A DNA stretch of 64,000 nt from DASSFG01 sp035547915 (GTDB lineage: Bacteria > Planctomycetota > Planctomycetia > Pirellulales > JAICIG01), in the NCBI GenBank assembly GCA_035547915.1, contig DASZTS010000121.1:1-64000 (forward strand), read 5' to 3'. Of this stretch, positions 49,850-58,868 are shown piece after piece. The notes beneath the pieces were generated by a model, which saw nothing but the letters and a program-made list of their open reading frames with translations, was not told where the DNA came from and searched no databases. A program made the position numbers and the translations under genes. How positions within the stretch are numbered: the stretch's first letter is position 1; each line of letters starts with the position of its first letter.

Positions 49850-52800
49850 TCAGGCAACCGATTCGGGTGCGTCGGGCTGACGCTCCGCGGCAAGCGGCCG
49901 GTGATCGTCGAGCTTTGTCTCGTCCAGCTTATCGGCGTCTGGCTTGAGGCCGTCGTGTGTGTGCGATTCCGAATCGCCATTCGCTCCGTTCGCGGCGACC
50001 GGTGCCGTCGAGGCGGAATCTCCGTTCGTGGCGGCCGGTGCCGAGGGGGCGAGCGGCTGGCTGTCGCCGTTCGCTCCCACCGCTGCCGCTCGAGCGACGG
50101 GAGCGAGCGGACGAGAACGGAATTGCGTGCCGACCCAATCGAGCCATTCCGCGGGGGGCAGGTCGTATGGCCGGAATTTTTCGAGCTTGCCCAATTCTTC
50201 GCTGTGAAACAGGGCACGTTGTTCGCCCAGCCGGCTGGCGATGGGCGAATCGATGAGTGCGCTCGAATCGTTGGGGCTCATCTGGAAGAGCACGCGCAGT
50301 TCGATCTCGCGCAGGGCTTGGCGGTCGAAGGTGCGTTGCATGTTCGTCACACCGTCGCACCAGGCGAGCAGGTGGATGCCCAGGTTGGGCCCTTCACGCA
50401 TGATCGAGATGAGCTGCTGCGAGGGAGTCAGCTCTTCGCTGCGCGAGAAACCGAAATCGTCTTCCTTCTTGCGCAGGTCGCGGAAGCGCTGTAGATCGTG
50501 GACGATGAGATACCAACCCGGCAGGTCGGTGAGGTTGCCTTGTTGGCGGCGGGCCACCTCGTCGGCGACCTCCTTGATGATCGCCACCGTGTCGCGCTGT
50601 GTGCCCACGCGCGTTTCGTGGGGCAGCACCTTGGCGATACGCTCGAAGGTGCCGGCGTTGGCATGCTCCTGCGGCGTGCCGTCGAGCACGAAGAAGCGGG
50701 CACCGGGTTGGTCGCCCTGGGCCGGCGGAAATTGGGCCGCCAGGCCGATCTGGGCCGCCGCCAGGATGGCGATCGCCTGCATGTCGTTCTGCCCGATGAG
50801 CAGCAGGTTCTGCCCGCTCTGGCGCCGCAGGATCGCGGCCGTCGGCTCCTTGATCGCCACCGGGTCGCCCAACCAGGCCGTGGCCGGCATCTTCGAGTCG
50901 ACCGGCCAATTCGGGGCCCGCAGCAGCTCGTCGAGCAGGGGATTCTTGTCGAGCTGGCCCGGCACGTTCCCCTCGAACACGATGAGCGGATACGGTACGC
51001 CGTCGCGATGTTCGCGCACGAAAGCCCGGATCCGTTCGTGCCAGCGTTCCTTGTCTTCGTCGGGCAGGTAGGCCACCTGGAAGGGATGGTTGGCGTCGGG
51101 CAGACCGCCCGCGTCGTTGTAGATGGCTTCGCCGGGCCGCGAGAGCAGGCGGGCCGCCGAGTTCTCTTCGCTGAGGATCAGATGCGCGTCGGCGTCGCTG
51201 CACTGCAAGGCGATGCGCACGCCCATCTGCCCGAGCGTGGTGCGAGCGAGCGAATAGGCACCGCCCAACGTCTGCGAACCGAGCAGCACGTGCATACCGA
51301 AGGCACGGCCTTGACGCACGAGCCGGTCGAACAACAGCCCGACTTCCTGGGCGAGCTTGTCGTCTTCGACGAAGAACTCTTGGAACTCGTCGATGATCAG
51401 CATGATGCGCGACAGCGACTCGCCCGTGTTGCGGCGATAGCCGTTCACGTCCTGGGCGCCCGCGTCGCGGAATTTTTCACCGCGGATGCGCAGCTCGACG
51501 TCGAGCCGCTGCAACACGCTCAGGCCGAATTCGCGATCGCTCTCGACGGAGACCACGCGCGCGTGCGGCAACCGATAGGTGGCGTACGTCTTGAATTCGA
51601 CGCCCTTCTTGAAGTCGATCAGATAGAGTTCGAGTTCTTCCGGACTGTACGTCACCGCCAGGTTGGTGATCAGCGTGTGCAGCAAGGTCGATTTACCGGA
51701 GCCCGTCTTACCGGCGACGAGCACGTGCTGCGCCGTACCGCGGCCCAACTCCAGGTTTTGATGCTTGGTCGCGCCGGCCGGGCCGAGCGCCACTTTGATT
51801 CCCTTGGCGGTGGTCGCCTTCCACCATTCGTCGTCCTTCGGGGCGATCACGTGGAACGGCACCTCGACGCGGCTGGCGTCCTTGGCCGCTTCGCCCACGC
51901 GGCGCACCACATCGGTGAACACGTCGCCCGGCGGCGCGCGGTCGAGCACCATCGGCAGCCGCCCGAAGTCGGGATCTTTCCAGACGAAACGATCTTCCTG
52001 CCAGACGAAGTTGACGCAGTGCTGCTCCAGGTCGGGCAGCTTGAAGCCCTGCGGCAATTGCTGCTTGGTGTCGACGCTGATCAACGTGTGCACGCCGCAA
52101 CGAGCGCCGCTGGAGACGATGCTCAGCAACCGCCGACAGGCCGCTTCGCTGAAGTTGGCCGGAAAGTTGGCGATCACGAGGAAGCGGAACGGTTCGGCCA
52201 CCTCGCCGGCGGCCTCGTTGTAGGCTTCGATCGTCTCGAACTCGTTGCGGAGGTATTTCTGGATCACCACCTCCATCTGTTCCGTCAGATCGGCGAGCCT
52301 CGTTTCGATCTGTCCCGATTCGGTCCAGATGCGGGCACCGATGAGTTGCTCATCGAAATCGCCCAGGTGCATGAACGCCGCGAAGTTCTGCCCGAGGCCG
52401 ATCGGATCGATCACCACGAACCGGGCCTTGCCCGGCGGAATGGTCGTCGCCAGCCGCAACATGGCGGCCTGCATGATGCCGATCGCTTCGTCGCGGGCCT
52501 TCCCCTGTCCCTTGAACAACAGCGAGCTGCGATCGGGGAAGGTCGTCAGCGCGGGTTGCTTGAGCACCGGCAGACGCAGGTCGCCCTGGCCGTCGGCTTC
52601 TTCTTTCTTGCGCCGCACGCTCATGTCGTCGAGCACCGGCGCGACGTCGTCTTCGACCTGCGGCTTGTCGTCGAACTGTTTGGGACCGGCTTCCCAGGCC
52701 CCCAACCGTATCGCGGGCGGTAGCTTGGTGGGCGCTTTCCATTCGGGCGAGAGGATGAAATCCCAGCCGGGGAACAGGCTGGCGCACTGGCCGTTGATGT

Positions 52801-54043
52801 CGGCCGCTTCGCTCTGAATGTGGGCCACCCCCGCGTGCCAGTTGTCGAGCCGGCGCTGGCGGGTCGATTCCATCGCCTGCCGCCCTTCCGCCATCGCCAG
52901 CCGGTGTTGCTCTTCGAGCTGGCGCAATTCCTCGTCGAAGCGGGCGGGTATCTCCTGGCGGCGGACCTTGACCTGGCTTTCGACCTTCTCGAGCGCCGCG
53001 TCGCGGCGGCGCGTCACCTCGGCCATCTGCTTGTCGTGGCGATGCTGGGCCTTGGCGATGAGTTCGTCTCGTTCCTTGACCGCCTTGTCGACACGGACCT
53101 TGCACGTCTCTTCGATCTTGGCGTCGTCTTTCTTGCGACGCTGATCGAGCGCGGCGTTTTCTTTGCGATAGGTCTCGCCGGCGATCTGCTGCCAGCGTTG
53201 ACGGGCGACGTCGGCGTAGTCGAGCGCGTAGGCCACCTGCTGATAGCCGGCCGCGATGCGGTTCTGCACGCTCGAGCGCATGGCGACGAAGGTCACCAGC
53301 GCCACCACCAGCCCACCACCGCCACCGGCGGCTCCCATCATGACCGGCTGCCACTTGGTCGCCACGCCCACGCCCGCGGCCAGCGCGCCGCCGACCACGA
53401 ACAATAACACCAGTGCCACGGTGCCCTTGGGCCGCTTGATGGCGCGGAGCTCGCCCAGCTTGGTGTCGGCCACCTTCAAGGCTTCTTCGATGGCCGGTTG
53501 CGGGTGCACGTTCGGCGGGAATTGGCCGACCGGCTGACCCGGTTGCTCCGCGAGCCCTTCCTGGCCGTGCGTCTTGAGGATCTGCCGGACGTCCTTGCGT
53601 CGCGACTCGATGCCGATGGCCGTGGGGTCGGTACCGTTCTCCAGGTCGCCGTATTTCGACTTCAGGCTGTTCTTGCCGGCTTCGTAGACGCCGGTCAGCT
53701 CGAAGTGCGAGTCTTCCTTGATCCGTTCGGCGTCGTTCTGCTCGTGCTGCCAGGCGCTGGTGGCCGTCTCGCTCGCCTGCCGATAGACCGCCTCGATCTC
53801 GTCGATGGCCTTCTGGGCCGCCGCGGTGATCCGATCGCGCTCCGCGCGATACTCGGCTTCGGACGCATCCAGCTCGGCCTGACGTTTGGCCGCGTGCGCC
53901 TCGCGGGCGGCCCGATGCGCTTCCTCGCCGGAGGCGAGCTTGGCGGCCAGGTTGGTTTCGGCCCGGTTGTCGGCCAGCTCGGTCACCAGCCGTTTGGCAT
54001 CGGCCAGGATCTGCCGTTGCCGCCGGATCAGTTCCGCTTCCAT
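49850..54043 (-). CDS. EssC/EccC-like FtsK/SpoIIIE-type secretion ATPase
   Basis: The 1397 residues have the ground plan of type VII secretion ATPases. Residues 1-130 are coiled coil. Two membrane helices lie at about 207-228 (TVALVLLFVVGGALAAGVGV) and 233-254, followed by a second coiled coil at about 290-410. Three ATPase-like modules follow at about 500-690, 750-1000 and 1060-1290. Only the middle one has a full Walker A (GKTGSGKST, 778-786) and Walker B (RIMLIIDEF, about 879-887); the first has GQGKARD and the third GQNDMQA, both degenerate. No FHA domain is present, unlike EssC. The Ala/Asn/Gly/Asp-rich tail (about 1310-1397) is disordered. The ATG directly follows the stop of the WXG-like gene. 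It could act in the cytoplasmic membrane as the export motor. Confidence 0.85.
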   Translation of the reverse strand: MEAELIRRQRQILADAKRLVTELADNRAETNLAAKLASGEEAHRAAREAHAAKRQAELDASEAEYRAERDRITAAAQKAIDEIEAVYRQASETATSAWQHEQNDAERIKEDSHFELTGVYEAGKNSLKSKYGDLENGTDPTAIGIESRRKDVRQILKTHGQEGLAEQPGQPVGQFPPNVHPQPAIEEALKVADTKLGELRAIKRPKGTVALVLLFVVGGALAAGVGVATKWQPVMMGAAGGGGGLVVALVTFVAMRSSVQNRIAAGYQQVAYALDYADVARQRWQQIAGETYRKENAALDQRRKKDDAKIEETCKVRVDKAVKERDELIAKAQHRHDKQMAEVTRRRDAALEKVESQVKVRRQEIPARFDEELRQLEEQHRLAMAEGRQAMESTRQRRLDNWHAGVAHIQSEAADINGQCASLFPGWDFILSPEWKAPTKLPPAIRLGAWEAGPKQFDDKPQVEDDVAPVLDDMSVRRKKEEADGQGDLRLPVLKQPALTTFPDRSSLLFKGQGKARDEAIGIMQAAMLRLATTIPPGKARFVVIDPIGLGQNFAAFMHLGDFDEQLIGARIWTESGQIETRLADLTEQMEVVIQKYLRNEFETIEAYNEAAGEVAEPFRFLVIANFPANFSEAACRRLLSIVSSGARCGVHTLISVDTKQQLPQGFKLPDLEQHCVNFVWQEDRFVWKDPDFGRLPMVLDRAPPGDVFTDVVRRVGEAAKDASRVEVPFHVIAPKDDEWWKATTAKGIKVALGPAGATKHQNLELGRGTAQHVLVAGKTGSGKSTLLHTLITNLAVTYSPEELELYLIDFKKGVEFKTYATYRLPHARVVSVESDREFGLSVLQRLDVELRIRGEKFRDAGAQDVNGYRRNTGESLSRIMLIIDEFQEFFVEDDKLAQEVGLLFDRLVRQGRAFGMHVLLGSQTLGGAYSLARTTLGQMGVRIALQCSDADAHLILSEENSAARLLSRPGEAIYNDAGGLPDANHPFQVAYLPDEDKERWHERIRAFVREHRDGVPYPLIVFEGNVPGQLDKNPLLDELLRAPNWPVDSKMPATAWLGDPVAIKEPTAAILRRQSGQNLLLIGQNDMQAIAILAAAQIGLAAQFPPAQGDQPGARFFVLDGTPQEHANAGTFERIAKVLPHETRVGTQRDTVAIIKEVADEVARRQQGNLTDLPGWYLIVHDLQRFRDLRKKEDDFGFSRSEELTPSQQLISIMREGPNLGIHLLAWCDGVTNMQRTFDRQALREIELRVLFQMSPNDSSALIDSPIASRLGEQRALFHSEELGKLEKFRPYDLPPAEWLDWVGTQFRSRPLAPVARAAAVGANGDSQPLAPSAPAATNGDSASTAPVAANGANGDSESHTHDGLKPDADKLDETKLDDHRPLAAERQPDAPESVA

Positions 54044-54274
54044 CTAGTTAGATTCCTTGCATTCCTGGTAGGCCTGATGGAACACCTGCGACAGCTTGCG
54101 CAGCTTGTCGAGCGTCATCCGCACCTGCGGCGCGATCGGCTCGATGTAGGTCGCCTCGAACTCCGCGCTGCGCACGTCGCTCCAGACTTCCTTGGTCTCT
54201 TCCCAACGCAAGCCGACGTTCTTCACCGAGTCTTGCAAGCGTCCGGCGCCCGCGCCGATATCACCTGGCTTCAT
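54044..54274 (-). CDS. WXG100-like small secreted protein (substrate candidate 2)
   Basis: This encodes 76 residues with GGGAG about 6 nt before ATG 54274. It consists of two helices around a central W-x-x turn: LQDSVKNVGLRWEETKEVWSDVRSAEFEATYIEPIAPQVRMTLDKL. That is the layout of WXG100 proteins, with WSD in place of WxG. The stop codon directly abuts the ATPase start (0-bp gap), a strong sign of coupling. It is a little short for a WXG100 protein, so the call is tentative. Confidence 0.6.
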   Translation of the reverse strand: MKPGDIGAGAGRLQDSVKNVGLRWEETKEVWSDVRSAEFEATYIEPIAPQVRMTLDKLRKLSQVFHQAYQECKESN

Positions 54275-54314
54275 GTTCGTCTCCCTGCCGTTTTTGTTTT
54301 TGCATCGCGGGCCG

Positions 54315-54902
54315 TTATGCCTTGGCGTCGGCCTCGGCGGCCGGCGCGGTCGAGGCCGGTTGGGCGGCAGCCGCCTGCGGCGCTTCGTTGACCATCGATA
54401 CCTCGGACCCGCCCGGCGCTGCCGCCACGCCGATGTACGCTTCCAGGGCGTTCAGCATCCGATCGAGATCGGCCATGGCCTTCGGGATTTCGCCCGAAAG
54501 CATGTCGCTGAGCTGTTGCGACTGCCCCTGGTAGTCTTGCATCTCCTCGTCGAGCACCCGGCTCCATTTCTTATGGGCCTTCAATTTGTCTTGCGCTTCT
54601 TCGAGGCGGAGTTGGGCCTTGCGCATGGCCACCTTCTGGTCCGTGCAATCGGGCGCGCGGCCGCCGAACGATTGCATGCGGCAACGCTCGTAGTCGGACC
54701 GAGCGTTGGTGAGCGCTTCGTCACGTTTGCGAAGCTCGTTCTGCCAATACTTGAGCAGGTCGCTTTGGAACCAATCGATGGCCCGTCGCACCGTCATATC
54801 GTTGACGGCCGACGCCTCCTTGGCCTCGCTGCCGAAGTTGGCGAAAGCTGCCCGGAATTCTCGCAGCATCGGGATCGAATGAACGCTGGCGGCACCATTC
54901 AT
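54315..54902 (-). CDS. Helical protein of the T7SS-like locus
   Basis: The 195 residues are strongly helical: about 30-150 is a coiled-coil hairpin (WQNELRKRDEALTNARSDYERC, DQKVAMRKAQLRLEEAQDKLKAHKKW, MLSGEIPKAMADLDRMLNALEAY). An Ala/Pro-rich disordered tail follows (AAPGGSEVSMVNEAPQAAAAQPA). Two cysteines at about 80 and 93 could form a disulfide. It lies between the two WXG-like genes on the same strand, with a 40-bp gap downstream. It may be a longer substrate, a chaperone or a structural component; no family is recognised. Confidence 0.65.
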   Translation of the reverse strand: MNGAASVHSIPMLREFRAAFANFGSEAKEASAVNDMTVRRAIDWFQSDLLKYWQNELRKRDEALTNARSDYERCRMQSFGGRAPDCTDQKVAMRKAQLRLEEAQDKLKAHKKWSRVLDEEMQDYQGQSQQLSDMLSGEIPKAMADLDRMLNALEAYIGVAAAPGGSEVSMVNEAPQAAAAQPASTAPAAEADAKA

Positions 54903-55075
54903 AGCAGTGCGGGGGGCAAGAGTTTTGATTGTGAGTTAGACGTGCGGATTTTCTGACGGTCGCCGAAGGACCGGCGCATCTCGTTTTCGCCGAATTGACG
55001 CGCGAGCTCGACGTCGGGCGTCTCGGGGCGCGGCCACGACCGGCCCGAGACGAGGGACCGTGAACGAGCGACCCC

Positions 55076-55348
55076 TTACCGTTGGGTCAGATATTCTTCG
55101 ACGCGCTCGGCCTTGCGGAGCAGGAACGGGATATGCTCGTTGCTCGCCTCGACGAAACGCGCGATGGCCACCATCGTCGTCTCGAATTCGTTGACGAACT
55201 TCAGGTTCTCTTGGTCGCGCCAGGTCTGGCTCAGGGCACCGAGCTGCCCGTGCAGCACTTGCATGCGGTTCTGCAAATCGCCGTTGAACACCTTCAGGGC
55301 GTGGGCGAAGCGGCGCAATTCTGTGGGGTCGACGATAGCCTGCGACAT
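55076..55348 (-). CDS. WXG100-family protein (substrate candidate 1)
   Basis: This encodes 90 residues from ATG 55348, with GGAG about 6 nt upstream. The pattern DPTELRRFAHALKVFNGDLQNRMQVLHGQLGALSQTWRDQENLKFVNEFETTM, with W at about 43 in a central turn (WRD) flanked by two helices, matches WXG100 proteins in length, helix order and the position of the Trp. An E-x-x-x-Y-like pattern (RVEEYL) ends the chain. WXG100 proteins form dimers and are exported by type VII systems. Two similar genes and an EssC-like ATPase follow on the same strand. Confidence 0.75.
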   Translation of the reverse strand: MSQAIVDPTELRRFAHALKVFNGDLQNRMQVLHGQLGALSQTWRDQENLKFVNEFETTMVAIARFVEASNEHIPFLLRKAERVEEYLTQR

Positions 55349-55524
55349 GGTGACTCCAAATAGAAGGGAGGAGCGGACGTCTTCATTCTGTGCCACCCCG
55401 GCGACCTGGTCAAGGAAGGCGGCGGAGCCGCAAATCGTGAAACCGATAGCTCTTGCCGGGGGTATCGTCGCTAGAGACACCGGTCGGTCGAATTCCCAAC
55501 GAAACACCCGCGGCGGGGTATGCC

Positions 55525-56916
55525 ATGGCAGGCCAAGAACAGCAAGCTTCGAACGGGCTCGCGACGCTCGACCCGGCGTGGGCCTGGGCCGCCTGGCAGC
55601 CAGACGCCCAAACGACCTGGAACCGCGAACTGGCCGCGCATCTCTATCGCCGGGCGGGCTTCGCCGCGACCTGGCGGCAGCTCGAAGAAGCCGTGGCGGC
55701 CGGTTGTCCGGCGACCGTCGATCGGCTGATGGCCGGCGAGCCGGAAGGCGGGGCCTTCGATAACGACGCCGCCCGCTCGGCCGCAGCGTTGCTCGGCTCG
55801 GGCAACCCGGAGCAACTTGCGGCCTGGTGGCTCTACGTGCTGGTCCACTCGCCGCATCCGCTGCGCGAGCGGCTCACGCTCTTCTGGCATGGTCATTTCG
55901 CCACGTCGGCCGCCAAGGTGACCGACGTGCGGATGATGTATGTGCAGAACGGCCTGTTCCGCAAGCACGCGTTGGGCCGCTTCGGGGCGATGCTCGACGA
56001 GGTGTCGAAAGACCCGGCCATGCTCGTGTGGCTCGATTCGACCACCAACCATAAGGCCCATCCGAACGAGAATTTCGCGCGCGAGGTGATGGAGCTGTTC
56101 TGCCTGGGGATCGGCAATTACAGCGAGCACGACATCAAGGAAGCCGCGCGGGCCTTCAGCGGTTGGGAATTGCGGCACGACCGGTTTCGCTTCAACGCCC
56201 ATCAACACGACGCCGGGCAGAAGACCGTACTGGGCCAGACGGGCGCCTGGACGGGCGACGACGTGCTGCGCATCCTGCTCGATCAGCCTGCCACCGGCCG
56301 CTTCCTGGTCCGCAAGCTCTTTCGCTACTTTGTCAGCGAGATGGGCGACCCGCCCGCCGGCCTGCTCGAGCCGCTGGCGGTGGGCCTGCGCCAACACGAC
56401 TACGATCTCGCTTGGCTGGTGCGCACGCTGCTGTCGTCGAATCTCTTCTATTCGCCCCACGCCGTGCGGCAGCGCATCAAGGGACCGGTGGAGTTCGCGG
56501 TCGGACTGTTGCGATCGCTCGAATCGCCCGTCAACACGTATGCACTGCACGAGGATTTGCAGAAACTCGGGCAGGGTGTCTTGTTTCCGCCGAACGTCAA
56601 AGGGTGGGACGGCGGGACGGCCTGGATCAACTCCTCGACGCTGGTCGGCCGCGCAAACCTGGCCTGGGCGATCGCGGGCGGTGATGGCCGCATGAAGGCC
56701 CGCGTCGCGCCCGAGAAACTGGCGGCCCTGGCCGGCGTCGATCAGGCCGCCGAGAAGGCGACCCGATTGAAAGATCTCCTGTTGGCCTGCCCTCTGCCGG
56801 CGGCCGTGCAGGTGCAACTCGTCTCGATCGCGTCGGCCACCGACGGCGGCCCGCGTCAACAGATCGCCCGCTTGATTCACGCCCTGGCCACGTTGCCCGA
56901 ATATCAATTGGGATAG
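55525..56916 (+). CDS. DUF1800 protein
   Basis: The 463 residues show DUF1800 marks: HLYRRAGFAATWRQLEEAV near residue 35, RERLTLFWHGHFATSAAKV, NENFAREVMELFCLGIGNY near 190, ARAFSGWE, and PPNVKGWDGGTAWINSSTL near 370. ATG 55525 is preferred to the earlier frame from 55453. DUF1800 genes typically precede a DUF1501 gene, as here (17 bp gap to 56934), and the pair is thought to act in secretion or cell-surface processing, though the reaction is unknown. No signal peptide is obvious. Confidence 0.92.
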   Translation: MAGQEQQASNGLATLDPAWAWAAWQPDAQTTWNRELAAHLYRRAGFAATWRQLEEAVAAGCPATVDRLMAGEPEGGAFDNDAARSAAALLGSGNPEQLAAWWLYVLVHSPHPLRERLTLFWHGHFATSAAKVTDVRMMYVQNGLFRKHALGRFGAMLDEVSKDPAMLVWLDSTTNHKAHPNENFAREVMELFCLGIGNYSEHDIKEAARAFSGWELRHDRFRFNAHQHDAGQKTVLGQTGAWTGDDVLRILLDQPATGRFLVRKLFRYFVSEMGDPPAGLLEPLAVGLRQHDYDLAWLVRTLLSSNLFYSPHAVRQRIKGPVEFAVGLLRSLESPVNTYALHEDLQKLGQGVLFPPNVKGWDGGTAWINSSTLVGRANLAWAIAGGDGRMKARVAPEKLAALAGVDQAAEKATRLKDLLLACPLPAAVQVQLVSIASATDGGPRQQIARLIHALATLPEYQLG

Positions 56917-56933
56917 CAGCAAGGTTCTAAAAA

Positions 56934-58163
56934 ATGCCTACTCGACGACGCTTTCTGCAAACCACGCTCGGCACGTCGACCCTGCTGTCGATGGGCCTGA
57001 GCGCTCCGGCTTTCCTGACCCGCGCCGCCAGGGCCGCCCCGAGCGGTTCCGGAAACAACGTGCTTGTGGTGGTGCAGCTCAGCGGCGGCAACGACGGGTT
57101 GAACACGGTCGTGCCCTATGCCGACGAGGCGTACGAGAAGAACCGCATCGTGCTGCGGATACCCAAGGACCAGGTGCTCAAGCTCGACGCCCAAGCCGGC
57201 CTGCACCCGCAGTTGACGGGTTTCCATAAGCTGATCGAGGCCGGCCGGCTGGCGATCGTGCAGGGCATCGGTTATCCGAATCCCGATCGATCGCACTTCC
57301 GCTCGATGGATATCTGGCATACGGCCAAGCCCGAGGTCGAAGACAAACGTGACGGCTGGTTGGGGCGCTGTCTCGATTGCGGGCCGGCCGCGGCGGGAGG
57401 CGATGTGCCGGCTTTGCATCTGGGGCCGAGTCCGTCTCCGTTGGCGCTCGCCAGTTTGAAGACGGTCGTTCCCTCGGTCGAGTCGTTGGCCGGATTCCAG
57501 TTGCGGGCCGACGGCGGCGCATTGCCCCTCTCCGCTCTGAGCGGCCTGGCCGAGGCGGCCCGGCCCGATTCGGCCGCCTTGCTGGAATTCATGCGTCACA
57601 GCGCCCTCTCGGCGTATGCTTCCAGCCGCGAAGTGCAGAACGTCCTCAAGCAGGAGCCGGAGGCCGCGGGCTATCCCGCTACGGCTCTCGCCCAGAAGCT
57701 CAAGCAGATCGCGCAGCTCATCGACGCGGGACTGGCGACGCGCATCTACTATGTCTCGCACGACGGCTTCGATACGCACGCCAACCAACTCGGTGGGCAT
57801 GCGGCCCTGCTAGGCGAGCTGTCGGGGGCCGTCTCGGCGTTCGTCGAGGATTTGGTTCGCCGCAGCCAGGTCGATCGCGTGCTCGTGCTCTGTTTCTCCG
57901 AGTTCGGCCGGCGCGTGCGTGAGAACGCCAGCCAGGGGACCGACCACGGCACGGCCGCGCCGGTGTTCTTGGCGGGCGGACGCGTGCAACCGGGCCTGCT
58001 CGGGGCACAACCCAGCCTGACCGATCTCGATGGCGAGGGCGATCTGAAATTCCACACCGACTTCCGCCGGCTCTACGCCGCGTTGCTCACACAGTGGTTG
58101 GCCTGTCCGAGCGAAGCCGTCTTGGGCGGGAAGTTCGAGCCGCTCGCCGTGTTGAAGGGATGA
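56934..58163 (+). CDS. DUF1501 secreted protein (Tat signal)
   Basis: The 409 residues begin with a twin-arginine signal (TRRRFLQTTLGTSTLLSMGL, cleavage near ARAA). Family motifs are QLSGGNDGLNTVVPYAD near residue 48, RSHFRSMDIWHTA, DGFDTHANQLGGHA, LCFSEFGRRVRENASQGTDHGTAAP and GLLGAQPSL. It pairs with the DUF1800 gene 17 bp upstream, the arrangement seen in many planctomycete genomes. A divergent DUF1501 copy without a partner lies at 13253. The enzymatic role of the family is unknown. Confidence 0.92.
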   Translation: MPTRRRFLQTTLGTSTLLSMGLSAPAFLTRAARAAPSGSGNNVLVVVQLSGGNDGLNTVVPYADEAYEKNRIVLRIPKDQVLKLDAQAGLHPQLTGFHKLIEAGRLAIVQGIGYPNPDRSHFRSMDIWHTAKPEVEDKRDGWLGRCLDCGPAAAGGDVPALHLGPSPSPLALASLKTVVPSVESLAGFQLRADGGALPLSALSGLAEAARPDSAALLEFMRHSALSAYASSREVQNVLKQEPEAAGYPATALAQKLKQIAQLIDAGLATRIYYVSHDGFDTHANQLGGHAALLGELSGAVSAFVEDLVRRSQVDRVLVLCFSEFGRRVRENASQGTDHGTAAPVFLAGGRVQPGLLGAQPSLTDLDGEGDLKFHTDFRRLYAALLTQWLACPSEAVLGGKFEPLAVLKG

Positions 58164-58203
58164 GATATAATGTGCCCGGCTGGCTCCGTCTCGCGAGATC
58201 GTC

Positions 58204-58815
58204 ATGGCCGAGCAACTTCCCATCGTCTATGTGGCACGGCATGGTGAGACCGAGTGGTCGCTCACGGGACAGCACACGGGGCTGACCGATATCCCGCTCA
58301 CGCCACGGGGCGAACAGAACGCTCGGGAACTCGGCAAGAGGCTGCGGAACCTGGGCGCCACCTTTCGCGGAGTCTTCACCAGCCCGCTCGATCGTGCGCG
58401 ACGAACGTGCGTGTTGGCCGGTTTCGGTGAGCAGGCCGAGGTCGATGCCGACCTGGTCGAGTGGAACTACGGGAGCTACGAAGGCCGCCGGACCGCCGAC
58501 ATCCTGAAAGAACGCCCCGATTGGCTCCTCTTCCGCGACGGTTGCCCGGGGGGCGAATCGTTTGCCGCCCTTACGGCGCGGGCCGATCGCGTGATCGCCC
58601 GCTTGCGGGCGGTCGAGGGCGACGTGCTCGTCTTCGGCCACAGTCACTTCAGCCGCGTGCTGGCCGCGCGGTGGCTGGGCCAGCCGGTCCAAGACGCGCG
58701 CTTTTTCGTGCTCGGTACCGCCTCGTTGAGCGGGCTCGGTTTCGAGCATACGCGGAACGAACCGACGATCCGCTTCTGGAACGACGACCGGCATCTGGCG
58801 CAGGCCGCGCGATAG
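58204..58815 (+). CDS. Histidine phosphatase superfamily protein
   Basis: This has 203 residues of the phosphoglycerate-mutase-like fold. The catalytic motif RHGE is at about 12-15 (VYVARHGETEWSLTGQHTG), followed by TSPLDRARRTC near 60, VEWNYGSYEGR near 86 with the acid Glu, and the second His in FGHSHFSRVLAARWL near 140. It may be a phosphoglycerate mutase-like, sugar-phosphate or alpha-ribazole phosphatase; the substrate cannot be told. It starts 41 bp after the DUF1501 gene. Confidence 0.9.
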   Translation: MAEQLPIVYVARHGETEWSLTGQHTGLTDIPLTPRGEQNARELGKRLRNLGATFRGVFTSPLDRARRTCVLAGFGEQAEVDADLVEWNYGSYEGRRTADILKERPDWLLFRDGCPGGESFAALTARADRVIARLRAVEGDVLVFGHSHFSRVLAARWLGQPVQDARFFVLGTASLSGLGFEHTRNEPTIRFWNDDRHLAQAAR

Positions 58816-58868
58816 GCCGGCTCGATTCCTGCCGGCGGCGCGCGGTTTCCGAGATTTGTCGGCCGTTC

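Noticed and set aside
50498..52723. A 741-codon open frame on the plus strand, antisense to the EssC-like ATPase
   Set aside because: It is a high-GC shadow of the real gene: composition is Arg/His/Ala/Gln-rich, with no start signal and no domain.
58152..58171. TTGAAG and TATAAT before the histidine phosphatase gene
   Set aside because: The two boxes are only 8 bp apart, too close for a sigma-70 promoter.
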